Below the pieces are notes generated by a model. The model was not told where the DNA came from and made no database searches. It saw nothing but the letters and a program-made list of their open reading frames with translations. Below are positions 34,075 to 46,561 of a stretch of 64,000 nt of DNA, piece by piece. Origin of the DNA: Aspidiotus rigidus (taxonomy: Eukaryota; Arthropoda; Insecta; Hemiptera; Diaspididae); NCBI GenBank assembly GCA_035079385.1, contig JAVHKY010000067.1, positions 930,001 to 994,000 of the forward strand. Reading direction: 5' to 3'. Each line of letters opens with the position of its first letter. Positions within the stretch are counted from its first letter, which is position 1. The position numbers and the translations under genes were made by a program.

Positions 34075-34995
34075 AAATTCAGTATTATGGGGAAGCACGC
34101 TTTTCAACTTTTAGCGTTCTGTATGATTATAAGATTGAGACTATTTGGAAAAACCGTAACGGTTTCTTGACTAGTACTACTCCTGAGAGAATCGTCACTT
34201 AAAACGTTTATCATGCTTGACGACGTCATCGGTGACCTTGACTTACTTTAAAGACTTGGGAAAACGTCCATCTTTTCTACTTTCAGGTTATAGAAGGCCT
34301 ATATTAGACGTCTGATCTCGAAGCCAATGCTGTATTACGCTCATAATACGCCTATCATAGCCTAACATGCAGTATAATAAGCTATCCTGAACTAAAAACA
34401 GCAACGGAGTCCATCAGCCCTTCATCTGGTCAACATATTATAACACTAAGACTATTCTTGGAAAAACCATCACGAAAAATAATCACGGCGGTCTTTTGTA
34501 ACGCCTGATGACGTCATCAGCAACCTTGACCTACTTCGGAAAAATTTGACCTTTGCTAAAAATACAAAATTTTTGAGGCGATCTGAGAAACCATTTCTAA
34601 ACTCGCTCCTAATTTTTTTCCCGATGCAGTCATAAACTTTCAGTACGTAACTTTTTTCCAATTTTCTCAGAATTCACTTTTTAAGAGTTGTAACTTCGAA
34701 AGGTCATGTCTTAGAGAATTTTCAACCCATGTGAAAATTTTTTTGTAGATTCAAAAAACGATCCTATATTTAAAAATGCAATTAAAAAAAAAAAAGAAAG
34801 AAAAAGTTGAAACGAGTTTAGGTACGGTTTCTCAGATCGCCTCACATTCCTATAATATAGATTTTGACGCTCGATGACGTCATCACTGACCTTGACTTAT
34901 TTATTCAGCCCAACATACAATGCACTAAACCCGTACAAGGTTAAGAGCGTGTGAGTCCGTCAGTTGATTCTGGTGGAGGGGGATGACGTCATCAT
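34075..34995. repeat. Diverged tandem repeats carrying a TGACGTCA + TGACCTTGA-like composite motif
   Basis: Three copies of GATGACGTCATC followed within a few bases by (T)GACCTTGACTTA-like sequence occur at about 34,219, 34,507 and 34,873. A fourth TGACGTCA lies at 34,984. Flanks are also related, for example GAGACTATTTGGAAAAACC and AAGACTATTCTTGGAAAAACC. TGACGTCA is the CRE/ATF core and TCAAGGTCA (reverse complement) the FTZ-F1/ERR-type monomer site. Whether any is bound is unknown. Confidence 0.55.
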
Positions 34996-34999
34996 GACC

Positions 35000-37900
35000 G
35001 AGAAAAACATATCGTAAAGTCGATATGGTTGGAAGAATCGATTCAATATGATCACTAAAATCAATAAATCGATATCATAGTGCAGTAAGAAACAAGCTAC
35101 GTGACTCTGGAGGAGACATTCAGCTTCTGTGTCAAGTTTTTTTCTCTAATGCTCGGCTATACTAAAGAAAGAGCTTGAAGGTAGGGAAAACGAGCGCAGT
35201 GAGAGTATGTCTATAACTGAACTTATCTAAAAAATATTATACTACCAACTTGCCTAAATAAATACTGGGCCAAAGTAGGCCCAACTCACATAAACTAGGC
35301 TTTGAAAGGGGTAGGTCTTGAAGAGGAGAGAGTATTTAGGCGAACCACTTGAAAGAGATATGAAACATGACCTCGTCGATGTACAGTAAACCTCCTCGCC
35401 TCACAGTGCTCGATAAACTGACATTCTATCTTGTTGTGGCTTCAATACTTGCAGATAGCATACGTGGTAAAAATTATATACTATTAAGGTCTATCGAAGA
35501 TCAGAATTACGCCTGGTCAATGCAATAGTAATGAGTTGACAATGATAAAGCCAACAATTTTTGAATACCAAGATCTTCTAATTAAATTTAAGAGATGAAG
35601 AAAAAAACGACCCAAGAAAGATTTTTCTCAACTAAATAAATCATTCTGTCTAACCCAAAACCAGATTAAGTCTCGCTGGTAACTGCAATACTCGTAAAAA
35701 ATAAGATACTACTACATTTACAACGTTATCTGCTGAAATATTATTAAAACGCACGAATATGCTCAGCTGCATTAGCGTAATTACCTACGAATTCTAACGC
35801 CGCATGCACCATTCATTAACACGATCTTAGGCGTGGTCTGATAGCTAAAGCTACTTTTTTTTCCGCACGCCACCTCGTCTAAACAGAGAGAAAAAAATTG
35901 GAAAATTTTATCACGAGAAGAAAAAAAAATGATTCCATTATCGATTACAAAGAATACGGTGTCAATGAAAGCCTGTTCGTTCGGCTCTTGACATTTGAAA
36001 AATTAAGAAACTATTTTTATAATAATTTCATTACTCTTCGAGCTTTATAATTCAGTCGAACTTGAAAATATTTCATTATACGGAAAGGACGCGAGAAGCC
36101 CGTCCGTGGTTTGAAAGGTTGACCAGGGTCGAGATGTCATAAGAAGATAATTTCATGTTTGTTCAACTCACCCTTTCCACATCAGGAATAACAAATCGAC
36201 TGCAGATTGGTTCAAGAAAACGTTCTGAAATAATATATGTACATGCGCTTTTTGAATTCGCAACGATAAAAGATCTCAAAAACTTGCTACAAATCCATCG
36301 AATTTTCAAACATGGTTTTGTGATCGCTTGCTAGAACCCCACTGGAAACGTTGTTCACCACAGACTTTCTGGTAAGCAGCTATACCAAGTCTCGAATGCA
36401 TATTTTACAAATTTCAAAGATATTCTCCAAAAATTGGGAACTTTGTTTGATCCGAAAAGAATTAGTGATTTCAGACAAAAATTGACTTCTGTTGAGAATT
36501 TCATCGTTATGCAATGATTGATGCTCTCTGAAATGACTTTATAGCTGATTGTGTGTATCTATCTTATCTACCGAACTAATCCAAGATCTTGATCATGGCC
36601 ACTCAAAGTATATTGGCTCGATATAAACAATTTTTGCTCAATAGTCACATATGAAAATTAAGGTTTACTCCCCACACTATGTTTATCATGATATTCTGGA
36701 TGTAGCCCACATTTTAAACGGGAAAATTTCAACTCGTTCGTACTCCTGTGAATATTATTATAAATTGATGAGATGTAAAAACGTTGAGTGTCATTGTCAC
36801 ACTTACGGGCACTAAGCCAAATAAATAGAGGTACACAAGAGAAAATAATCATCGAGAGGTGAAAAAAGTACCTAGCTTATGAAACGAGTCATAAAACTAC
36901 GTTCAGCATTTAACTCGATTATTTTCATGTAAATTCTACCACTAAAAATGAATAGGTGGAACCGCAACATACGAAACATTTTTCACGAGTTTAAATTTCG
37001 TTTTTGTAAAATCTAATAATATCGAATTTTATCGGCGCTAGTACCGTAGTGTGCGTAAGTCAATATTCTACGGTATGTTTAAAAAGACAGGTGTCATGTT
37101 TGAGACGAGCCAAAATTTTTGACACGCGGGCTCAGTTGGCACACATATAGTGCGAATCGAGTGTCGACTATCTTACGTATTTTAATTACTCGCTCTAATA
37201 AATTATGTAACGCCGAAGGAAGACAGAATGAGGGTGACACTGCAATTACATTGTTTTGTTTTAAATAGGTGATACTTACTTTGGAGTATCGCAAATATTT
37301 GTTCCGATGAGTCAGTTTATTCGCTTTTTATACAGAAGCTTTCGATCTAATAAGGTATTGTGCAGTGCTTCAAATGTGAACAAATTCATTCAAAATGGTA
37401 CAAATAAGGACAGAGGTCAAAAATTCTTCACTCGATCTTCAAGTGACACAAGTATTTGTAAATCGCATAAGGATATTAACGCAAGACGTGCTTATTGATG
37501 CTAGTTCAGCTTCTTAACAGCTTCCATTAGGAGGCGGGTGCAGACTGCGCATGCATGAATTTCATGACCATAATCTCTAGCCTTCTCCATACTCTTCAGC
37601 GTTGGAATCCGGTCAATTCGCGACGCACTACGTACAAATTTCATACACTTCACAGTACCTAGAAACTGGCACTACTAATAAGAATATCGATTTCCATCAT
37701 TATCCTCATCACTGAAGCACTAATGACTTGGCATTTGACACAGGCAGTCTTCTGAGGGGATGAATGCAATCCTTCAAGATCAGAATTCACTCTTGGTGCT
37801 GATGATAATAAAAATTTCAAGTTCTTGCCTCTGGACCAAAGTCATTCATTCCCCTATTAGCTTTAGAGAAATTTCTGGCCACGCCAATGCGTATGAGCAG

Positions 37901-38300
37901 GGGTTGTTATCTATGCCAAAGCTTTCAGCCACAAGCCGTTAGTCGAGGATATTTTGTTCAAAATCAGCTAGCCGTTAGCTGGCCAATGAAATCCAGTTGA
38001 CGTTCAATAGCTTCTTTGTTTTTCTCAATTTTTTTCCTTACTTCTTATTTACCGGTCTTGACTGATAGTCAAACCATCTGGGAAATGTGTTTTTCTCTTC
38101 AGCTAAAATACGACTATTTCTCTAGATTACTTCAAAATCGACTGCTGGATAGCTAAATAGCTGAATGATTGCCTGATAGTGAGCCTAGTGCTGCACTGCA
38201 GGAGAATAGAATTAACAGGGTCCGATATATTACGGCTCGACATCCCTTTCTCCTCCCTTTTGAACTCGAAGGCTATTGCCCTCAAAAATAATTGTGCTGA
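35000..38300. other. Intergenic DNA, no gene firmly supported
   Basis: One 63-codon frame at 37,307-37,498 begins with an Arg/Ser-rich, acid-poor stretch (MSQFIRFLYRSFRSNK) that could be a mitochondrial presequence. It has no downstream exon I can link and no homologue I recognise. The rest is AT-rich with no features. Confidence 0.4.
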
Positions 38301-40015
38301 TAATCGTGTTGTTCAAGTTTTCCAGCCCCACATTACTAATTGCACTCAGGCGCAATTCTCGCAAGACAAAACGTACTTGCTGGACAAGGTCTAAAATTTG
38401 GGTCCCTCCCCTACCTAAAGATGAAACTCTTGCTAACGTTGTTGCCGACCTGACCATAAAAATTGGTCCCGGCGTCAATATTCAATCAGCTTGCGCCGAA
38501 TTCGTCTGCAGCACCCCCCTCCTTCGTACAAACAATTACGCAGGTGAGGTGATAAATAATCTGAGGAGGAGGGGTCCAGGGGTTAATCCTTACTAAAGCT
38601 GACAAGGGTAACACGATCGACATCTTGGAGAAGTCCTCCTATGTATCCAAGGTTAAAGAAGTTCTCACTCAATGTGGAGCTATTTAAAATAGCTCTTTTA
38701 ACTTTCTTAACTACGTCAAAGAGGTTAGAAAAGTTGTGAACAGGAGTGAGTTTATTATAAAAAGTTCTTCGGTGCTCGAATCAAACCCCGTTCCCCCTCT
38801 TCTACGGGCTGCCTAAGGTGCACAAGAGGAATAATCCTATGTGGCCTGTCGTGTCCTACGTCTCCTCCCCCGCCTATTTTCTTGCCAAGTTTTTGGATCG
38901 TTGGTTCAAATCTCGAATCGAGTACGAGTCCCCTTACTCCATTAAAAATTCGATTTCTCTGGCCGAGAGGCTCAAAAATGATACCCTTCCTCCGGGTACA
39001 AGCCTCTGCTCCTTTAATGTAGTCGGCCTTTTTCCCAATATACCAAGGGCCCATACTATGCAGTATATGGGTGACCTACTTGTCAAGTTCAATACTCCTC
39101 ATAACCTTTTTAATGTGTGTTGGTCACCTAACTTCTGTAAGTTCAATGGGAAATTTTACGAATTCCCGGAGGAGGTAGGCATCCCCATCGGCTCTCCCTT
39201 GGGCTCTCTCGTTTCGGAGATATTCATGTCCAGATTTGAGGTTGAGTTGTTTTCCTCGGACCATGTGCTCCTGAGTCACATCCATTACTGGCACCGATAT
39301 TTGGACGATATATTATGTGCGTGGACCGGTCCTCAAGAACTCCTTGGTGAGTTTCTTAAACATCAGAATAAAATTTATCCCTCCATAAAATTCACTATAG
39401 AAATTGGAGGTTCTTCTATAAACTTTCTGGATCTCACTATCCCTGAAAGAGATGGGAACCATAATTTTGCTATATTCAGAAAGGATACTTTGTCCACGAA
39501 TCGTCCTTCTGTTCATTTTCTCATGGGCAATTCCGTGAATTAAGCGTAACATATTCATCGATTGACCAGCATTCCGCTGAGTCAGCCAGCCTTCCAAAAG
39601 GAGCTTGCGACCATTAAGCACTTGACCGCTCTGAATGAGGTCAACTTGGACATTGATCGTATGGTCCGTAAAAAGCTTACGAGGACGGGCCTTGATTCTA
39701 CCTCCCCCCCCCCGCGATCTGAGTTGTAATAATGATAATAAAAAACTACGTTGGATTAAGCTCCCGTTTTTGGGTGAATTTTCATCCAAGCTGACTCGTG
39801 TCCTCCGCCCCTTTGGTTTCAGGCCTGCCTTTTATAACCTCACGACGGTGGAGGGTTTGTTTGTTAGGCCAAAGGACCCCATCCCGAGGAGGGGAGAGGA
39901 GTGGCGTGTACACTTTGGAGTGTAAGGATTGTACCGGCGTATACATAGGTGAGACAAGTCGCCAGCTCGGAATTCGAGTAGAGGAACACCTTAAGGCCAC
40001 GAACAGTTTATGTTA
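38300..40015 (+). pseudogene. Penelope-like element 1 (RT and GIY-YIG), broken
   Basis: The trace runs through ADKGNTIDIL, GLPKVHKRNNPM, SFNVVGLFPNIP and GIPIGSPLGSLVSEIFM to the catalytic box YLDD (39,298-39,309). Then come FLDLTIP and a linker, and the start of a GIY-YIG nuclease (GVYTLECKDCTGVYIGETSR, from 39,903). This order is diagnostic of Penelope-like elements with a C-terminal GIY-YIG domain. Several frameshifts and stops (near 38,390, 38,580, 38,690, 38,815 and 39,540) and truncation at about 40,012 inactivate it. Residues unusual for the family, such as VV in place of the usual D-x-S context before LF, may reflect decay. Confidence 0.88.
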
Positions 40016-40437
40016 ACGATGTCAAGTTCATTTTTCCTTTCCATTCTTGTTTAATCAATGATTATTCAATACCCATGCCATTGCCAGTGACTAAACCGAA
40101 TATTCAAAAATATCTTTCAGATTTTATTAATCAGTATTTAATATATTTAACGATGTATCTGTAAAAAGAGCATCCTTTTTGTAAGAAATACGCTGAGCGG
40201 ACGCTATTTTTACAGATACCTCTTTATTTATAGCAAGCATCTCACAGTTTATTCTCTTGAATAGACATTTTTTCCTTAGTTGGACATGAAATCGGACACA
40301 GTTGATCAAAGACCTGTAAAATAATACCCATATTGTTGTTTTTGCTCTTTAGCTAGCCAATAAATATAATGAAAGCTAAAACTACTACAGTAGCCTAGTT
40401 TAGGTCCAATTCGATGAAGGCTCATATTCTGTATGTG

Positions 40438-40690
40438 CACCCGCAGGTTTCTGAATCACCCACGAGATACTCGAAGATTTCTGAATTACGTACACAGTAT
40501 AAGGGAGGAGGGAGCACGCAAGGTGTACTCGCAGATTTCTGAATCATTTACGGGGTATTTTGTGCAGTAAATTCAACGTAAATTTATCCAGCAGTCTCCA
40601 GCAAATTCCAGGAGGTTTGTCCTGTAAATTCCAGGAAGAAGAGTAGTAAACATGCGCACTCGCGGATATCTAAATCACCTACGGGATATA
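40438..40690 (+). repeat. Degenerate ~33 bp repeat (CACYCGCAGATTTCTGAATC)
   Basis: Four related units lie at about 40,438, 40,467, 40,528 and 40,653: CACCCGCAGGTTTCTGAATC, CTCGAAGATTTCTGAATTAC, TACTCGCAGATTTCTGAATC and CACTCGCGGATATCTAAATC. Each is followed by a TACGGGRTAT-like run. Spacing is irregular, so it is a decayed cluster rather than a clean array. Confidence 0.6.
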
Positions 40691-42344
40691 AGGAATATGA
40701 AACATGTCAAAATCCAGTTTGCTAACTAATTCAAAATCAACCTAATTTTTCAGAAATTTCTATCTACGCTTCCATTATGTGGATGTTTGCATCGAAAAAA
40801 TCGATATGTGTTCATCTCCGTAAAACTATATTATCTAGGTGAGAATTGACGGAAGCAATATTTCGGGATCGAGTTCGCAGCTTACTTCTATTTTCATTGT
40901 TCTATTCAATCGAGTCGTGAAATTAGGTGCAATAATAATTTTCCACCGTAAAATATTGTCCGCTTATTGATTCTACTTTACGTCTGATTCATATTCCAGC
41001 ACTTAGTCGCGCGTTAGTGAGCCTGTGAGAACTCATTTTTAGGTATAACTTTCACTCGGGTATTCATTTCTTATTCAGCGAGACTAAAAACTGTATCAAA
41101 ATAAACAAGGGAAAAAATCTTTTTACTCGTTTTTGCCGTGTTTTCTTTCATCGTTTCGTCCAATTTAGTCGGTCGAAAATCATAAAAAGCGTATACGGTA
41201 TAAAATTTCCCTTTCTGGATCCGCCAGTTATCCTCCTCTTTAGTTCTGCACCAGCTTGCCTCTAGATTAAATGGCTACCAATGGAGAGGCCGCGATGAAG
41301 AACGACGTGAGGTTACTTCATTGTGCGAAAATTGCTGCAAAAGACCTTCAACATGTACGAGTGGAGTATACATATACAGGGCAGACTATGGCCAGTGAAG
41401 GCGGTGTGGTAAAAATAATTTCACATAATACTGACGCGGATAATCTGAGGGAAAACGGCCGTAACGTGAAATGGAAACCGAAAAACTGATACCCGTATCA
41501 TTTCACAATTTACGGTTATTTCTTTTAAAAGCATTTTCGGGTATGTATGTACATTACGGCGGCGATGATGGAGCGAGACCAGGGTGATATGCCGTTGTAC
41601 ATACGATGCCCTTTTCTGCTGCTCGTTTGTCGCTGCTCCATTACAATTTCGCCAATTTTAAGTACGAGCGAGCTTTCTGCGCTGCTCAGTCGTTTCCATT
41701 TCTCAGATACCATTCCGCCGAGCACATAGGTGGCAACACAATTATCGTGTGCGACCGCGATTTACGATTCGAATCTAATTTGAAATTCGTCGGCGTAATT
41801 TTTCCGTTAGAAGTGATAAAGAGCCAGGGATAGAGAATCGCTTTCTCTACAGAACAAATATTATTAGAAAATGCAAATAAGTTCATGTTACAAAGGTTTA
41901 CACGTTGTTATAGCGTTAGATGAAATATTATCGCAGACGGTAAGGTGGGACCTTAAATTAACGTTTCTGACATTGCGGATTCTGTATTTTCAGCGGCTTA
42001 TATAATCCAACTTTGAAAACTTTAATAGGGACGCTGTTTGTCGACTGGGGTTTACGAAAAAGATATACAGCATATAAAGCGTACAGAGGATTGCATGCGG
42101 TAGAGAAAGGACGTATAGCTCGAAGTATTTTCAGTGCAGTATTTCTTTACAGATTTTGTACGAAACAAAATTTTGAACAAGAAAAAAATCTGCGTTCGAT
42201 TAATATTGTTTTTTAATTGAAAGCCCCGTTGGATGACGAGCTTTTTTGAATTCTTGGCAAGGTTGTGGCGGAATCATCCATCTATCAGGGAAATAAGTAT
42301 CCTCGATTTCTGAACGAATGAAATACTCAAAATAGTAAAACGAG
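40691..42344. other. Intergenic DNA between two Penelope elements
   Basis: No gene is supported. A 72-codon ATG frame at 41,271-41,489 has a fair initiation context (ATTAAATGGC) and mixed composition, but no recognisable domain and no clear downstream exon. It is listed here as an unproven possibility. Confidence 0.4.
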
Positions 42345-43160
42345 GAGTAAACTAAACAAAGCCACAGAAATACGATTACACACTGGAGCGCTTTCGATTA
42401 ATAAACCATTGTCAACAGTGACATGAAAGCAACTGAAACCAATTACCGCTAGGAAGGAGAACATCCGACGAGATCATGACTGAACCAGCGAGTCATCACG
42501 ATGTGAATCATACTCATAAACTAATTCAATCAGTCCCTCATCAGGTATGTGCCTGTTTAGCACATTTAGGCTGTCGTTATTAAGGTGCCGAATAATTTCA
42601 ATGTGCTCAAGCACCGTTCGTTTGAAGTACGAGTTCTCTCTGTGGAGGAGGGTCTCGGACCCCTCTTTATAGCAGCGACCACTGGTAATGAGATGGTCCG
42701 CAAAAGCCGACTCCCCCAATTTCTTTTTCTCCCAAGCTTTCTTATGCTCGTCAATTCTAATTTTAAGTTGACGGCCAGTCTCGCCTATGTATATCCCTTT
42801 ACAATCATTACAATTCACCTTGTAGACACCACTTTTTTCGAGCAATGGGATAGGGTCCTTCAATTTGACAAAAAGACTTTTTACAGTATTAAGGTTATAA
42901 TAAGCTGGTCGGAACCCAAACGGGCGGAGTACGCTACCTAATTTAAAAGAAAACTTCCCCAAGAAGGGGAGCCTTATCCAACGCTTCCTACTCTCCAATG
43001 TCGGATTGCGGGGGAGGGAGGTAGTGGAGTCCAGGCATTTCCGAGTCAACTTCCTCCGGACCATGAGGTCAATGTCTATGCTCACCTCATTCACTCTGGC
43101 CAAATGCTTTATAGTCGATAGCTCCCTTTGAAAGGCGGTCTGACCAAGCGGAATACCCTC
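42345..43160 (-). pseudogene. Penelope-like element 2, C-terminal region with intact GIY-YIG domain
   Basis: A 209-codon open frame (43,103-42,474, minus) holds the linker (RWIRLPFLGKFSFKLG, PFGFRPAYYN) and a complete-looking GIY-YIG nuclease from about 42,830: GVYKVNCNDCKGIYIGETGR, then RIDEH, FADHLI and a YFKRTVLEHIEII helix. The trace extends upstream to about 43,155 (AFQRELSTIKHLARVNE) and stops, so the reverse transcriptase is missing. 3' untranslated sequence continues to about 42,345. It shares linker and nuclease text with element 1, so both belong to one family. This copy is the better preserved nuclease. Confidence 0.87.
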
Positions 43161-43283
43161 GATTTCTTTTTAGTGATCATTAATCGTATCCTAAAAATAT
43201 CTTTGAGCCATTTGAAGGGGATTTTTTTGGTTAGTCGTTAGTTCCGGTCATGAGAATATTCCAATCATTGTAATTTTTTATAG

Positions 43284-44311
43284 CACTCACAGCGGATACG
43301 TGTCGGCAAGAAAACCAACCTACTGGCCCACAGACCGACGAAAGAAAGCTGACCTAATAGATTTCTTTGTGACCAAAAGAATCGCCTCCAACTTCATGCT
43401 AGCTGAGAACCTGATTGAGTTGTCATCGGATCACACACCTGTGCTCCTGACCATCAGCACCACCGTTATCCTGAAGAAACGAAAGACACTGATCAACAAG
43501 GCCAGGAACTGGAACACTTTCCGTGAGGAACTAGACCAGTGCATCAATCTAAGAGTCAAATTAAAAACTCCAGAAGATATCGAGACAACAACAAACAAGA
43601 TGACAGAAGCTACTTGCCCGACACCTCTCTCGAGTATTCCGGCCGCGTGACATCCAATCGGCTGTCGACACCACACCCGTGTACAAAACAGACCAATCCA
43701 TTCGTTTATTCACTCCGAAGGAAGTAGCAGCAGAAATCGACAACATCAATCCAAAAAAAGCTCCAGGTATCGACGAAATTTCACCTGCTGTCCTCAAAGA
43801 GCCCCCCGAAAAGCTTTACTTCTTCTCACGTGCATCTTCGACGCGTGCCTAAGACTCGAACAGGTGCCCGACAGCTTTAAAGCCGTGCAGATCATAATGA
43901 TTGAAAAGTCTGATAAGCCAGCTGAGGAAATCACGTCGTATCGAGCAATCTCGCTGCTGACGGCAATATCCAAAGTTTTCGAGAAACTGCTACTAAAACG
44001 CTTACTACCCCTAGTTGGAGAGCCACCAATTTGGGTTCAGACGAAAGCACGCCACAGTTGACCAAGTGCACCGAGTGGTAGCCATCATAAACAGCGCACT
44101 AGAAGAAAAGAAATACTGCTCTGCGGTATTTATAGATGTCGCCCAGGCATTTGACAAAGTCTGGCACGAAGGACTTATATGGAAGGTAAGTCAGCTGTTC
44201 CCGGGGAATGTATGCCGTCTGATAGAGTCGTACCTAGCCTATCTAAAATTTTGTGTTATCCATGCAAGATTCCACCACATTCAGGCTGGTATACCTCAAG
44301 GCAGTGTAATT
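43284..44311 (+). pseudogene. Jockey-clade LINE fragment (endonuclease end to RT motif B)
   Basis: The APE-endonuclease end is visible as KPTYWPTDRRKKADLIDFF and the catalytic SSDHTPVLLTI box. RT motifs follow: KKAPGIDEI, then FGFRRKHATVDQVHR, the motif A block VFIDVAQAFDKVWHEGL and motif B AGIPQGSV. Frameshifts lie near 43,650, 43,800 and 44,040. The catalytic YADD box is absent because the element is cut at about 44,311, where gypsy gag sequence begins abruptly. Confidence 0.86.
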
Positions 44312-46165
44312 GAACAGAACAAGAATGAAATCTTTTATGGGCTAAGGGAGACTGTCAATGTTGAGGTTAAACGCCAGATCAAACCAATCCAACATCAGGT
44401 TGAAGGAATGCAACATCAGGTCGAGGAATTTGGGCAACAAAGGAAAATTATAGAGGAATGACTTCAGAGGCTGGAAGGAAATCCAACAGTAAGCATGGTT
44501 GTGGATGCGCCAGGCGTTGCTTTTTTCAGTTCTGGATCAAATGAAGGAAATGTACCAGTTGTAGAACCGTTATCAAAGACCAAAGTCAAGATACCAACGT
44601 TTGATGGTGAAATCTCTTGGGAACTATACAATTGCAGCTCAACTCAATGGATGGGATGACAAAGCCAAGGCTGGTAATTTGATTGTCAGCTTGAGAGGAG
44701 CTGCACTACAGCTGTTGTCCAACATTGCTGAGGGTAACAAGAAGAATTACCAAAAGTTGGTTGAGGTCCTTGAATAATGCTTTGGTCAAGTTCACTTGGC
44801 TCCCATCAGAAGAAGAGAACTGAAATACTGTCGACAGAACTGTGGAAAAAGTCTTCAAGCATTTTCAAGCGAAATCCTCAAATTAACTCAACAAGCTTAC
44901 CCAGAAGTTACCGTATCTGCCATTGAACAGATTGCGCTTGAAGTATTCATTAATGGAATATTTGACTGGGAGATTCAGAGTCAAGTTCGCGTGGCACGTT
45001 GCAAAACCTTGAAAGAGGCATTATCCTTCGTCCTGGAAGTAGAAGCTGCAAGAAAGGCGTCTCGTAGACAAGGTTCCACAGTTTTGAAGCAAACAAAGGT
45101 CGGACCAACTGGAGACAAACGTCGATGCTACCACTGTGATGAAGAGGGTCACATCAAGCCCAATTGCCCTAAGTGGAAATCTTTGCAAGGCGGAAAACTC
45201 CAACCTGGAGTTGCCAGGGGCCAAGCAGAAGGGCCCAAGAAATAAGAATGTCCAAAATGCGAAGTGAGAACGTTTATGTATCGGGATGGAATGATAGTAT
45301 TGGACGCAATATAGAAACTGGTTTAGTTATTAAGACACAATTAGTCACGGACATCCCAGGCCTATCCTTTAATTGAAGAGAAAAGTACCGCCTCAGGACT
45401 GCCATGGGTAAACAAGCTTGGACCAAGGGCACTGTCCAGCTATCTATCAAGATTTCCTCAATGGTAATAACTGGAAAATTCATCCTTGCTGATATCGAGG
45501 ATGACTGTATTCTGGGCCTAGATTTAATGCGGAAGTATGGGTTGATTATTGATCTGAAGCATGACCTTTTAATAGGTCCCTGTGGAGATATGCCGCTTTA
45601 TAAGTTGGAAGCTAAGGATCATCTCCTCCAGACCAAAGTTGAAAAAGAACTAAGCACTGTAATCAATGAAGTGAAGAAAGAAGTCTCAGTCAAATCCATA
45701 CAACTAGGTTCCAATGTGGATATGAGAAATGCTCAACAACAGGATAAAGATATTTCAGTCATCTTAGCCTGGAAGGAGAAAGGTGAACGACCAGTCTGGC
45801 AGGATATCAGCTCGCAGTCAGTAAATTTAAAGATCTTATGGCCACAATGGGACTCGCTTCAAGTAGAAAATGGAATTGTTTACCGGATCTGGGAAACCAA
45901 AGATGGCAGATCACACCGGCGCCGACTACTGATACCTGAAGCACTTGTACCGGATGTCTTTAAGAGGGTTCATGATGACGCATCTGGTAGTCATCTTGGA
46001 ATAACAAAAACATTGGCCAAGATTCGGGAACGGTTTTACTGGCCAGCCTGTAGAAGTGATGTAGAGGATTGGATTCAATGTTGCAGAGCATGTAATGCCA
46101 GTAAGGGCCCCAATACTAGGGGCCGAGCTGAGATACAAATCTACAATGTGGGATACCCTTTTCTG
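44312..46165 (+). pseudogene. Ty3/gypsy element 2, internally deleted (gag - protease end - integrase finger)
   Basis: The gag trace has a coiled-coil-like start (KPIQHQVEGMQHQVEEF), a KVKIPTFDGE block, capsid-like LAPIRRRELKY...SLQAFSSEI text and a zinc knuckle CYHCDEEGHIKPNC (45,126-45,167). After a gap, a protease end (FILADIEDDCILGLD) leads without any RT or RNase H into the integrase zinc finger (His at 45,971 and 45,992; Cys at 46,079 and 46,091). It then stops at about 46,162 before the catalytic core. Two open frames (149 and 255 codons) survive. No 5' LTR separates it from the Jockey fragment. It cannot replicate on its own. Confidence 0.87.
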
Positions 46166-46293
46166 CAATGAAGCCGCAAGCACCAAGCTTGCACATGCCG
46201 CTAAACTTTTAATAATAGCAGACGCCGCAAGGAAGCGCACTTATTGCTTAACTAGTTTGCCGAATGCGCGAACCTGGAACATGCTCGATTGAT

Positions 46294-46561
46294 TGTAAGG
46301 ACTCTTGCATAACCTGTTTGCTGTCCTAGAAGAAATCTCGAGAATTCCGGAATTAAGGGTGAGACTATAAATAGCCGGCAGCAACCCGATAGAGCGATTC
46401 AGTCGTAATCTCAAAGCGATCTCGTTCTTTAACGCGTTTGTGTTACAGTTTAACGGTGTTTAGAAGTATTGTACTTGCGGTATCAGTAATAAAGCTCGGA
46501 TTTTGTAATTGTTCTTTATTATTGGCGTCAAGAGACATTTCGTGACTGGTAGAACGTCACA
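46294..46561 (+). repeat. Probable 3' LTR of gypsy element 2
   Basis: TGTAAGGACTC...GAACGTCACA is bounded by TG and CA. It contains a TATA-like GACTATAAATAG (about 46,366) and, further on, AGTAATAAAGC as a polyadenylation-like signal (about 46,485): promoter and poly(A) order as in an LTR. The left edge may lie further upstream (to about 46,166), because integrase is deleted directly into this region. Confidence 0.55.

Noticed and set aside
37307..37498. 63-codon frame with a mitochondrial-presequence-like start
   Set aside because: Length and composition are compatible with chance in AT-rich DNA, and no linked downstream exon was found. Kept only as a remark.
38776..38935. Possible CRISPR-like or short regularly spaced repeats across the window
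   Set aside because: No regularly spaced identical repeats with unique spacers exist here. The genome is eukaryotic and the repeats seen are minisatellites or TIR arrays.
41271..41489. 72-codon ATG frame with good initiation context
   Set aside because: No recognisable domain, no clear splice donor that leads to another exon, and no homologue recalled.
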